A DNA stretch of 12,145 nucleotides from SpSt-600 sp042408195 (GTDB taxonomy: Bacteria; Chloroflexota; Anaerolineae; SpSt-600), in assembly GCA_042408195.1 (NCBI GenBank), contig JBHOQL010000110.1:1-12145 (forward strand), read 5' to 3'. The stretch's first letter is position 1; every line of letters begins with the position of its first letter. Positions 1 through 6,937 of the stretch are shown here, piece after piece. The position numbers and the translations under genes were made by a program. The notes beneath the pieces are model-generated. The model saw nothing but the letters and a program-made list of their open reading frames with translations. It had not been told where the DNA came from and ran no database searches.

Positions 1-76
1 GGACATAAGTTGGGACACAGGTTCGCCGGCCCGCTTTTGTGCCGACTGAAGTCGCCCTCCCTGGGCCTCTGGCCTA

Positions 77-96
77 CGGGCGGCCTTCGCCGCCCG
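77..96. repeat. Perfect hairpin, 8-bp stem, CTTC loop
   Basis: CGGGCGGC (77-84) and GCCGCCCG (89-96) are perfect complements around a CTTC loop. The hairpin is nested in the 61-133 junction. Its segment 81-91 (CGGCCTTCGCC) is also the exact reverse complement of 110-120 in the next hairpin, so the two arms could form one longer alternative helix. Confidence 0.7.
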
Positions 97-104
97 GGAT
101 TTCC

Positions 105-124
105 GCATCGGCGAAGGCCGATGC
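105..124. repeat. Perfect hairpin, 8-bp stem, GAAG loop
   Basis: GCATCGGC (105-112) and GCCGATGC (117-124) pair perfectly around GAAG. This loop is complementary to the CTTC loop of the hairpin at 77-96, so kissing or strand exchange between the two is possible. Confidence 0.7.
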
Positions 125-148
125 CCGGCCCAGTAAGGGCCCAGAAAG

Positions 149-165
149 GCCGATTTCCAATCGGC
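149..165. repeat. Perfect hairpin, 7-bp stem, TCC loop
   Basis: GCCGATT (149-155) and AATCGGC (159-165) pair perfectly around TCC. It sits between the inner junction and the right terminal arm of the palindromic element. Confidence 0.65.
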
Positions 166-222
166 GCTCGTGGCGGCAAAAGGGCCTGTCCCAACTCAAG
201 TCCGAACTTCAGTAATTTCAAG

Positions 223-251
223 TTGCTTCGTTCCCTCTGAAATGGTAAAAT
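223..251 (+). promoter_or_regulatory. Probable promoter of the Tad operon
   Basis: A -10-like TAAAAT (246-251, 5 of 6 to consensus) lies 17 bp downstream of a weak -35-like TTGCTT (223-228, 3 of 6). Transcription would start near 258 and leave a leader of about 25 nt before the ATG at 283. It is the only good candidate ahead of the eight-gene operon and lies directly beyond the palindromic element. The same TAAAAT hexamer occurs in the promoter of the minus-strand gene near 9562. The weak -35 keeps confidence moderate. Confidence 0.45.
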
Positions 252-282
252 TAAAGCAAAAGCTGGCGCAGAGGGATTAGCA

Positions 283-909
283 ATGTCAAAATTAGCGAAG
301 CTAAAGGCCTTGGTGTTCTTTTCTATTATTCAAGCAATTTGTATTCCCATTTTTCCCTCACCGCCTCCATTCGCTCCTCCTCCCACATATACCCCTACTC
401 CCACGCCGCTCCCTCCAGAAACGCCCACGCCAACGTTACCTCCGACCCCCACCTTTACGCCAGTAGTTGTTTCCCCAATCCCCACTCCTGCTCCGGGGGT
501 GAAGTGCTCTTCGGCTGTTGAAGGATTAGTTCAGGACGCTGAGACTGGTATCCCTCTTCAGGGAATTGTGGTAGAATTAAAGGGGAATGGATGGAAAAGT
601 CGGACAGCCACTGGCACCGATGGCCTTTTTCGGTTCTACGGGTTGTGTTATGGGGTTGGGGAGCTCTCTCTGGAAGGCATGAGGGTAGTGGAAGGGGACA
701 CGAAGGTGTTCCTTGATGGTGAAAGCGTGATCAAGGTGATTTTGAAGGCGAAAAGATCGGAGCCAGTCCAGACGCCCACTCCCGCAAAAGTGCAGAGGTT
801 GCCAAGAACAGGCAATGCTTGGTGGATAGCGGTGGCCGGTCTCGCCCTTGGTGTTTTGGCCGTTGCTATTAACAGGCTACGTCATCTTGGCAGGAGGTCA
901 AGTTTATGA
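283..909 (+). CDS. Secreted Pro/Thr-rich protein with carboxypeptidase-regulatory-like domain and LPRTG wall/membrane anchor
   Basis: This 208-residue protein is predicted to be exported and anchored at the cell surface. Residues 1-22 form a basic then hydrophobic signal sequence. Residues 25-72 are a Pro/Thr-rich linker with TPTPTP runs. Residues about 78-155 resemble a carboxypeptidase-regulatory-like (CarboxypepD_reg/SpaA-type) beta-sandwich: VEGLVQDAETG start, a central TDGLFRFYGL strand, and a possible disulfide pair Cys75/Cys122. The C-terminus carries LPRTG (173-177), a hydrophobic segment (about 179-196) and an Arg-rich tail, which is the layout of a sortase sorting signal. The start is supported by GAGGGA six bases upstream. 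The stop overlaps the cpaB start (ATGA), so the two are probably translationally coupled. I infer a surface or adhesion role linked to the pilus; the exact function is unknown and no sortase gene is in the window. Confidence 0.75.
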   Translation: MSKLAKLKALVFFSIIQAICIPIFPSPPPFAPPPTYTPTPTPLPPETPTPTLPPTPTFTPVVVSPIPTPAPGVKCSSAVEGLVQDAETGIPLQGIVVELKGNGWKSRTATGTDGLFRFYGLCYGVGELSLEGMRVVEGDTKVFLDGESVIKVILKAKRSEPVQTPTPAKVQRLPRTGNAWWIAVAGLALGVLAVAINRLRHLGRRSSL

Positions 910-1778
910 GAGGAAGACTGCTACTTGTGATAGGCGTAATCCTTGCTCTGGCTTCGGGTTGCCTGGTTTTTTTCTTTATGAGCAGGCAAGCTCAACAACC
1001 AGCTCAGCTCCCTGTTCTAACACGTAAGGTAGTGGTAGCAGTTCAGGATTTGCCTGTAGGAACCCCTATTGTTCCGGATGCCGTAACCCTCATTGAGAAA
1101 CCCGTGACTGAGGTCCCGGCTGATGCCCTTTCCTCTTTAGAGAGAACTAGGGGCAAACTTGCAGCTGTAGACATTTACCGGGGAGATATAATAACTGAAG
1201 ACATGCTTACCACTAAGGAGAAAATCCTCGCAGAGAAACCCATTTCCATGATCCCGCCTGGGAAAGTAGCTTTTACTATAAGAGTTGATGAGCTCTCTTC
1301 TGTGGCTTATTCAATCCAGCCCGGGGATTACGTCGACGTTCTGGTCGGGATTGACTTTGTGGATGTTCAAAGGGAAAGCCAGTGCGAGCTACCTTGTCCA
1401 GAGGGCTTTCCGGGAACTCAGATCCCCAAACATGTTACCCAACTTGCCTTGCAGAACGTTCAAGTTTTAAGTGTGGGGCTGAGGGCTGCAGTTGCTCCTA
1501 CAGAAGAAATAACTCCAACGGGAGAAACGCAGGCTTCGCCTCAGGTTGTTTCCTATAATTATGTAACTCTGCTTCTACCTCAACAAGATGCGCTTGTCCT
1601 CAAGTATCTGAGGGAGATAGGGGCTATTGTGGACCTCGCTCTTCGCAATCCCGATGACCAAAGTGTAGTTTCTACCGAAGCAGTTACTTTAGAGTATATC
1701 TTGCGCCGTTTCAACATTCCTGTTCCTCCTAAACTAGATTACACCTACAAATACAGAGCTGCGGAGTTGATGCGATGA
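906..1778 (+). CDS. cpaB: Flp pilus assembly protein CpaB/RcpC
   Basis: A 290-residue protein of the CpaB/RcpC family, a periplasmic or extracytoplasmic component of Tad (Flp) pilus machines. One N-terminal membrane segment (about 5-25) is followed by an SAF domain (about 40-100: VVVAVQDLPVGTPI, then YRGDIITEDML). The RcpC/CpaB domain follows, with PPGKVAFTIRVDE and IQPGDYVDVL (117-146), LQNVQVLSVG (182-191) and VTLLLPQQDALVLKYL (220-235). In Gram-negative systems RcpC works with the secretin; none is encoded here, as expected for a cell envelope without that outer-membrane channel. A short insert at about 155-175 contains Cys160 and Cys164, possibly a disulfide. The start overlaps the previous stop by 4 nt, and the stop overlaps the cpaE start by 4 nt (ATGA at 1775-1778). 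Confidence 0.9.
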   Translation: MRGRLLLVIGVILALASGCLVFFFMSRQAQQPAQLPVLTRKVVVAVQDLPVGTPIVPDAVTLIEKPVTEVPADALSSLERTRGKLAAVDIYRGDIITEDMLTTKEKILAEKPISMIPPGKVAFTIRVDELSSVAYSIQPGDYVDVLVGIDFVDVQRESQCELPCPEGFPGTQIPKHVTQLALQNVQVLSVGLRAAVAPTEEITPTGETQASPQVVSYNYVTLLLPQQDALVLKYLREIGAIVDLALRNPDDQSVVSTEAVTLEYILRRFNIPVPPKLDYTYKYRAAELMR

Positions 1779-2953
1779 GCATAAAGATTCTTATAGTTGA
1801 TGATATACCTCAGACCCGGGAAAATCTCAAGAAGCTTCTCTCGTTGGAACCGGATATGGAAATAGTGGGGATGGCTGCTACTGGGGAAGAAGGTGTGGAG
1901 TTGGCTCGCAGACTCCGGCCTGACATCGTGCTCATGGATATAAACTTGCCTGGAATGGATGGCATAACTGCTACCGAGATAATCTCCCGTGAGGTTCCTG
2001 AAACCCAGGTCGTGATGATTTCAGTTCAGGGTGAACCCGCATACATGCGTCGGGCAATGTTGGCAGGAGCCCGGGAGTTCCTGATAAAGCCGTTTTCCAG
2101 CGATGAGCTCATTTCGGCCATAAGAAGGGTATATGAACTTAGTAAAGCCCGTCCGGTGGCAGCTCCCGCTAAGTTTATCGGGCCTAAAGAAAAACCGGAA
2201 AAGGTCGGCAAAATTATTTCCGTTTTCAGTCCTAAGGGAGGTGTTGGGACCAGTGCTATAGCAGCCAATTTGGCTGTAGCCTTAAGCTCGGGTTCTAATT
2301 CTCAGGTTGCCCTAGTGGATTTGAGTTTGCAATTCGGGGGGCAAGAGGTCATTTTCAACCTTCAACCTCGTCGCCATATCGCCGACCTTGTTTCTGAAAA
2401 CATATCCTTGGACGAAGAAACAGTTACAGGTGCAATGCTAACCCACCCATCCGGGGTAAAAATTCTTCTTGCGCCTCCTCGTCCCGAAATGGCTGATTAC
2501 ATAAATTCGGACTTGGTCAAAAGAGTCCTTTCTGTCCTTAAAGAAGCATTTGATTACATAATTGTGGATTGTCCGAGCTTCCTAAACGATATAACAATAA
2601 CTGCTCTGGAGACGAGCGACTTCATCTTGTTAATTACTACTCCGGAGCTCACTGCCATAAAAGGAGTAAAGCAATTCTTCCACGTCCTTGAGGCCCTAAA
2701 GTATCCGATTAACAACGTCCTTCTAGTGCTTAATAAAGACGACAGGCGTAGTGGAATAAGTGCTAAGGATATCCAAGCTACCCTCAAGTATCCGATCGAA
2801 GTGATTATCCCCAACGATGAAAGCAGAGTTCTCCTTTCTGTGAACCGTGGGGTTCCTCTTTATACAGTGGAAAAAGGCTCGGCTTTTTCCGAAGGGATCT
2901 ACAAATTAGCTAATAAAATCCTGCAGAAAGGAGGAAGCCATGTCGTTGCTTAA
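1775..2953 (+). CDS. cpaE: CpaE/TadZ: receiver domain fused to ParA/MinD-like ATPase, pilus localisation
   Basis: CpaE/TadZ proteins place Tad pilus machines in the cell. Residues 1-122 are a complete response-regulator receiver domain: Asp9/Asp10, phosphoacceptor Asp55 (VLMDINLPGMDG), Ser83 and Lys105 (IKPF). After a linker comes a MinD/ParA-like ATPase domain (about 144-380). Its Walker A is SPKGGVGTS (152-160), keeping the signature Lys154 but with Thr159 in place of the usual second lysine. It also has Asp182 in LVDLSLQFGG and a Walker-B-like YIIVDCP with Asp265. The receiver residues needed for phosphorylation are intact, unlike the degenerate receivers of many CpaE proteins, so phospho-control is plausible; no partner kinase gene is in the window. 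The 3' end overlaps tadA by 14 nt, and the tadA Shine-Dalgarno lies inside this gene. Confidence 0.9.
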   Translation: MSIKILIVDDIPQTRENLKKLLSLEPDMEIVGMAATGEEGVELARRLRPDIVLMDINLPGMDGITATEIISREVPETQVVMISVQGEPAYMRRAMLAGAREFLIKPFSSDELISAIRRVYELSKARPVAAPAKFIGPKEKPEKVGKIISVFSPKGGVGTSAIAANLAVALSSGSNSQVALVDLSLQFGGQEVIFNLQPRRHIADLVSENISLDEETVTGAMLTHPSGVKILLAPPRPEMADYINSDLVKRVLSVLKEAFDYIIVDCPSFLNDITITALETSDFILLITTPELTAIKGVKQFFHVLEALKYPINNVLLVLNKDDRRSGISAKDIQATLKYPIEVIIPNDESRVLLSVNRGVPLYTVEKGSAFSEGIYKLANKILQKGGSHVVA

Positions 2954-4298
2954 GCGCCTTGAAAGGGTGGAACAGGAAAGGCCAGCGGAGCCAAGGAAAC
3001 TTGTCCGACCCCCCGTTGAAGCTGATAAATTCGCATACATTTTCCAGAAAGTGCAGGAAAAGCTTCTTTCGGAAATAGACCTGACCAAAATGGAGATAAA
3101 CGAAACCGAAATCCGGAGGAAGGTGGACCAGATTCTGAATGATGTTCTTACTGAGGAACACATTTTCTTAAGCCGGCTTGAACGAGATCGCCTCTTCAAC
3201 CAGCTCTTGGATGAAATCCTCGGCTATGGACCGATCCAGCCTTTTCTCAACGATGACACCATAAATGAAATAATGGTCAACGGCCCGTATAATATTTACA
3301 TTGAAAGGAACGGCAAGATTGAAAAGACCAACGCAACCTTCAGGGACAGTGAACACCTGATGCGGGTAATAGACCGGATCCTGGCCCCCTTGGGAAGAAG
3401 GGTGGATGAAAGTGTCCCTTACATGGATGCGCGCCTTCCTGATGGCTCTCGCGTTAACGTTATAATCCCGCCTCTTTCGCTGATAGGTCCGGTTCTGACC
3501 ATCCGGAAGTTCGCTAAAATACCCTTTACCGTGGAAAAGCTCATTGAACTGGGAACTATAACTCCTGAGGCAATAGAGTTCCTCAAGGCTTGTGTCATTG
3601 CCAGGCTTAATATCGTCATATCGGGAGGAACCGGTTCCGGTAAGACCACTTTTCTGAACGTTCTATCGGGTTTTATACCCAACGATGAGCGTATCATAAC
3701 AATAGAGAACGCCGCTGAGCTTCAACTCCGCCAGGAGCATGTAATAACTTTGGAAACTCGCCCGCCGAACATTGAGGGCAAAGGCGAAGTCACGATGAGG
3801 GACCTAGTCATAAACGCCCTCCGAATGAGGCCCGACAGGATAATAGTGGGAGAAGTGCGCGGTGGTGAGGCTCTGGACATGCTCCAGGCTATGAACACCG
3901 GTCACGATGGCTCCTTAACCACCCTTCATGCTAACAGCCCGAGAGATGCCCTCTCGCGCATTGAAACGATGGTGCTAATGGCGGGAGTTGAAATACCTGT
4001 CAAAGCTATACGTCAACAGATAGCATCGGCTATTGATCTCATCATCCATATGGAAAGGCTAAAGGACGGTTCCCGCAAAGTGGTTCAAATAACCGAAGTA
4101 AAGGGCATGGAGGGTGACACCATCGTTCTTCAGGATATCTTCGTCTTTGAACAATTGGGAATAGAAAACGGTAAGATAATTGGACAATTGAGGCCCACAG
4201 GCTTGAGGCCAAAGGTAGTGGAGAAGATCGAGGCTGCAGGGATCTACCTTCCTCCGGAGATCTTCGGTGTTAAGGTAGGAATAGGAATAAGGAGGTAG
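2940..4298 (+). CDS. tadA: Tad pilus motor ATPase TadA/CpaF
   Basis: A 452-residue cytoplasmic hexameric ATPase of the type II/IV secretion (GspE/CpaF) superfamily, which powers assembly of Flp pili. The N-terminal helical region (1-about 95) precedes the CpaF N-domain (DEILGYGPIQPFLNDD, 91-106; INEIMVNGP, 108-116). The motor domain shows Walker A GGTGSGKT (229-236), an Asp-box-like RIITIENAAEL (251-261), Walker B RIIVGEVRGGE (300-310) and the His box TGHDGSLTTLHAN (320-332). Length and all motifs are normal for the family, so it is likely active. The start has a strong AAAGGAGG Shine-Dalgarno (2928-2935) and overlaps the end of cpaE by 14 nt; tadB follows after 4 nt. CpaF proteins can also drive retraction. 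Confidence 0.96.
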   Translation: MSLLKRLERVEQERPAEPRKLVRPPVEADKFAYIFQKVQEKLLSEIDLTKMEINETEIRRKVDQILNDVLTEEHIFLSRLERDRLFNQLLDEILGYGPIQPFLNDDTINEIMVNGPYNIYIERNGKIEKTNATFRDSEHLMRVIDRILAPLGRRVDESVPYMDARLPDGSRVNVIIPPLSLIGPVLTIRKFAKIPFTVEKLIELGTITPEAIEFLKACVIARLNIVISGGTGSGKTTFLNVLSGFIPNDERIITIENAAELQLRQEHVITLETRPPNIEGKGEVTMRDLVINALRMRPDRIIVGEVRGGEALDMLQAMNTGHDGSLTTLHANSPRDALSRIETMVLMAGVEIPVKAIRQQIASAIDLIIHMERLKDGSRKVVQITEVKGMEGDTIVLQDIFVFEQLGIENGKIIGQLRPTGLRPKVVEKIEAAGIYLPPEIFGVKVGIGIRR

Positions 4299-4302
4299 AA
4301 AT

Positions 4303-5262
4303 ATGGAACTAGCCCTCGTGGCGGCAGTCTCCTTGAGTCTGGGTATAATCTTCATTTTCTGGGGGATTACCCAAATAGTTTCATCCCCAGCCAGAGCTAT
4401 AGAGGAAAGGCTTGATCGTTTCGCAGCGCGTGAGGTAGTTTTAAGGCGAACAAAAGAAGAAAGGCCAGAAAGGCGTGCGATGGCTGGATTTGACAGTGTA
4501 TTCCGGCGGACCCGTTTTGGTGAAGGGATAGCGAGGGAACTGGCCAGTGCTAACCTGAAGCTAACAGTATCGGAGTTTCTGACCTTTACTCTCCTCAGCG
4601 CTATTGGGGTTGGAATGTTGGCTTATCTCCTTTACCACCGCTCAGTGATTATGGGAATCGCCGGAGCAATCGTGGGGTTTTACCTTCCGAGGCTCTGGGT
4701 TAAAATGGCCCAACAGAGACGTTTAAAGGCTTTCAACAGCCAGCTCCCCGATGCTATAACCCTCATTGCTAACTCTATGCGCTCTGGCTATAGCCTGTTT
4801 CAGGCTATGGAGACCGTAGCCAAGGAAATGCCTTCACCTATATCTGAGGAATTCTATCGGTTGATATACGAGGTCGGAATAGGCCTTCCAGTTCATCAGG
4901 CCTTAGACAATATGGTCAAAAGAGTCAAAAGCGACGACCTTGACCTAATGGCTACAGCGATAAAAATTCAGCACGAAGTAGGAGGAAACTTGGCTGAGAT
5001 CCTCGACACTATAAACGAGACCATCCGGGAAAGGGTAAGGATCATGGGAGAAATCCGGGCTCTTACTGCTCAGCAGAGACTCACAGGTTATGTGATCGGC
5101 TTTTTGCCTTTAGCTCTCGCACTGATAATTTACATGATAAACAGGAGTTACATTAACAACCTTTTCACCGATCCGTGCGGTTGGATTTTAATCGGTGTAG
5201 GCGGTTTTATGATGGTGGTTGGTTTCTTCATAATCCGCAATATAACAAGGATTGAAGTGTAA
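4303..5262 (+). CDS. tadB: Tad pilus inner-membrane platform protein TadB
   Basis: A 319-residue polytopic membrane protein with a T2SSF (GspF-like) domain, the platform on which TadA acts. Membrane segments are at about 3-26, a pair at about 92-130, and a C-terminal pair at about 262-279 and 293-311. The cytoplasmic T2SSF helical domain is at about 143-255, starting with the typical QLPDAITLIANSMRSGYSL and containing EVGGNLAEILDTINETIRER (225-244). The GGAGG Shine-Dalgarno (4291-4295) overlaps the last codons of tadA. It pairs with TadC just downstream; the order tadA-tadB-tadC is the classical one. It is distinguished from TadC by this order and by the GGNLAEILD motif. Confidence 0.94.
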   Translation: MELALVAAVSLSLGIIFIFWGITQIVSSPARAIEERLDRFAAREVVLRRTKEERPERRAMAGFDSVFRRTRFGEGIARELASANLKLTVSEFLTFTLLSAIGVGMLAYLLYHRSVIMGIAGAIVGFYLPRLWVKMAQQRRLKAFNSQLPDAITLIANSMRSGYSLFQAMETVAKEMPSPISEEFYRLIYEVGIGLPVHQALDNMVKRVKSDDLDLMATAIKIQHEVGGNLAEILDTINETIRERVRIMGEIRALTAQQRLTGYVIGFLPLALALIIYMINRSYINNLFTDPCGWILIGVGGFMMVVGFFIIRNITRIEV

Positions 5263-5276
5263 AAGGGGGATGGCCT

Positions 5277-6221
5277 ATGGTGAACCTTTTGCCCTTGATA
5301 GCAGCTATAGGAATAGGTCTAGGAGTGCTTATAATCTTTTTGGCTGTTTATTCTATGTCAACTACTACAGTGGCAATTCAGGAACGCCTAGAGGAATATG
5401 GTGCAAGGCCCTTGACTCTAGAGGAGATAGAGCTCTCCCAGCCCTTCAGCGAACGGGTTGTAAAACCCATGCTCAGGAGTTTGGCTAAGTTTGTTACCCG
5501 TTTCACTCCCAAATCCATACTTGAAAACACCTATCGCAATCTAGAAAAGGCCGGGAACCCCTACAACTGGACTGCGATAGAATTTATGGGGTTAAGGGTT
5601 CTGACCGGAATCCTTCTCGGACTTCTTGGTTTCCTTTTGATGAGAGTGACAAAGGTGTCATTAGCTAAGGGGATGGTGTTTTTCATTCTATTAGGGCTTA
5701 TTGGCTTTTTAATCCCATCCTTCTGGCTTGGTAATAAGATAAAGGCGAGGAAAAAGGAAATCCTGAAAACTTTACCCGATGCCATGGACCTTATAACCGT
5801 AAGCGTGGAGGCGGGCCTTGGCTTTGACATGGCACTGGCCAAGGTGGCTGAAAAGTGGGACAACGAATTAGCCAGGGAATTTGCCAGATTCCTCGGAGAA
5901 GTAAGGGTTGGAAAGGCAAGGCACGAAGCTATGCGTAGCATGGCTGCCAGAGTTGACCTGCCCGAATTCACAGGTTTTGTGGCTTCCATCATCCAGGCTG
6001 AAGAATTGGGTGCCAGTATAGCCAAAGTTATGAGGATTCAGTCCAATCAAATGCGCATCCGGCGCCGTCAGAGGGCTGAAGAATTGGCACGGCAAGCTCC
6101 GATCAAGATGATTATGGTCCTTGTTTTCTTCGTTTTCCCCAGCCTTTTCATAATCTTACTGGGTCCTGGCCTTATCATCATCAAAAATTCAGGCAGCTTT
6201 AGGGGGATATTTGGGTTCTAA
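5277..6221 (+). CDS. tadC: Tad pilus inner-membrane platform protein TadC
   Basis: A 314-residue second GspF-like platform protein. An N-terminal membrane segment (about 4-25) is followed by a cytoplasmic stretch, membrane segments at about 104-122 and 132-151, and the T2SSF domain (about 165-275). That domain begins TLPDAMDLITVSVEAGLGFD and contains ASIIQAEELGASIAKVMRIQ (236-255), a strong TadC signature; a C-terminal membrane segment is at about 277-300. The ATG at 5277 is set by AAAAGGGGG (5261-5269) with 7-nt spacing; the ATG at 5270 is out of frame. The comF-like gene begins at its very end, so the two are probably co-translated. Confidence 0.93.
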   Translation: MVNLLPLIAAIGIGLGVLIIFLAVYSMSTTTVAIQERLEEYGARPLTLEEIELSQPFSERVVKPMLRSLAKFVTRFTPKSILENTYRNLEKAGNPYNWTAIEFMGLRVLTGILLGLLGFLLMRVTKVSLAKGMVFFILLGLIGFLIPSFWLGNKIKARKKEILKTLPDAMDLITVSVEAGLGFDMALAKVAEKWDNELAREFARFLGEVRVGKARHEAMRSMAARVDLPEFTGFVASIIQAEELGASIAKVMRIQSNQMRIRRRQRAEELARQAPIKMIMVLVFFVFPSLFIILLGPGLIIIKNSGSFRGIFGF

Positions 6222-6222
6222 A

Positions 6223-6909
6223 ATGACCCACCTTTTGGACTTGATCTTAGACCTACTTTTTCCCCCGAGGTGCACAGGCTGCGGGAGCTTGGGAAAGTGG
6301 TTGTGTGATGCTTGTTTGAATGTTGTTCGCTTCCTGGAAGGACCATGTTGCCGCTTCTGTGGGATCCCTATGGATGAATGGGGGACGTGCCATTCCTGCG
6401 CTCAGGAACCCCATTCTCTTGAAGGAATCATTTCGGTGGTATACTACGAAGGCCCCATTCAAAATGCGGTGCACCTTTTTAAATATCGGGGTAGGACAGC
6501 TATAGCTTCTACTCTGGCAGAACTCATGGCTTCCCGAATTCTCCAGAATCCCTTCCATTTTAATGGCATAATTCCTGTGCCTCTCCATCCGATTCGCCTT
6601 CGGGAAAGAGGATACAATCAATCGGCTTTATTAGCCAAAAGTCTGAGCCGTTATTTGGGCGTGCCTGTTATTGAAGGAGCTCTTGAACGTATCCGTTACA
6701 CGCGGTCTCAGGTGGGGTTGAGTGCGCAGGAAAGGAGAGAGAACGTAAAAGGAGCCTTTAAGGCAGATCCAGCAAAAATCGCCGGCCTAGATTTAATTTT
6801 GGTAGATGATGTATGCACCACGGGTGCGACCCTTGAAGAGTGTGGTTTTGCTCTCAAAGAAGCGGGAGCGGGGCGAGTTTGGGGCGTTACTTTAGCCCGT
6901 GCCCCTTAA
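6223..6909 (+). CDS. comF: ComF-family zinc-finger phosphoribosyltransferase
   Basis: A 228-residue cytoplasmic protein of the ComF/GntX family, associated with natural transformation in several bacteria. The N-terminal zinc-binding region opens with the typical LLDLILDLLFPPRC and has Cys pairs 17/20, 28/31, 43/46 and 56/59. The phosphoribosyltransferase domain carries PVPLHPIRLRERGYNQS (118-134) and the PRPP-binding loop VDDVCTTGAT (194-203), both intact. The ATG chosen lies 1 nt after the tadC stop. A TTG at 6211, inside tadC, would add four residues and is closer to the AGGGGGA at 6201-6207; neither spacing is ideal. Placement right after tadC suggests coupling of pilus production and DNA-uptake functions, but comF genes also occur without competence, so this is inference. 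Confidence 0.88.
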   Translation: MTHLLDLILDLLFPPRCTGCGSLGKWLCDACLNVVRFLEGPCCRFCGIPMDEWGTCHSCAQEPHSLEGIISVVYYEGPIQNAVHLFKYRGRTAIASTLAELMASRILQNPFHFNGIIPVPLHPIRLRERGYNQSALLAKSLSRYLGVPVIEGALERIRYTRSQVGLSAQERRENVKGAFKADPAKIAGLDLILVDDVCTTGATLEECGFALKEAGAGRVWGVTLARAP

Positions 6910-6925
6910 GTATCTAAACCTTGGG

Positions 6926-6934
6926 AAAGAGGTG
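6926..6934 (+). promoter_or_regulatory. Ribosome binding site deciding the sugar dehydrogenase start
   Basis: AAAGAGGTG lies 5 nt (from the end of AGAGG) before the ATG at 6938. An in-frame GTG at 6899 would overlap the comF stop and add 13 residues without family similarity and with no good Shine-Dalgarno, so 6938 is preferred. Confidence 0.6.
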
Positions 6935-6937
6935 CTG

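Larger units (their letters stand above)
1..203. repeat. MITE/REP-like palindromic element with terminal inverted arms
   Basis: The ends are imperfect inverted repeats. The left arm (1-21) contains AGTTGGGACA, and the right arm (185-203) contains its complement TGTCCCAACT; they match at 17 of 19 aligned positions plus a 2-nt gap. The homology continues inward: 28-44 (GGCCCGCTTTTGTGCCG) pairs with 174-186 (CGGCAAAAGGGCC) apart from two small gaps. Inside, CTGGGCC (61-67) pairs with GGCCCAG (127-133), enclosing two perfect hairpins, and a third hairpin lies at 149-165. No transposase is encoded and no convincing protein fits the region. The layout is that of a non-autonomous mobile repeat or a large REP-type structure. 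The left arm starts at base 1, so the element may extend beyond the window. A structural non-coding RNA is an alternative. Confidence 0.6.

Noticed and set aside
10..240. Open frame of 76 codons over the palindromic element
   Set aside because: It is made of Arg/Pro/Gly-rich translations of hairpins, lacks a Shine-Dalgarno and family similarity, and ends inside the promoter region.
390..510. Possible short tandem DNA repeat
   Set aside because: The repetitive look comes from Thr-Pro codons of the linker; there is no fixed-length DNA unit, and it is not a CRISPR array.
5561..6025. 154-codon open frame on the minus strand
   Set aside because: It lies fully inside tadC, whose protein motifs are clear; composition is that of an antisense shadow.
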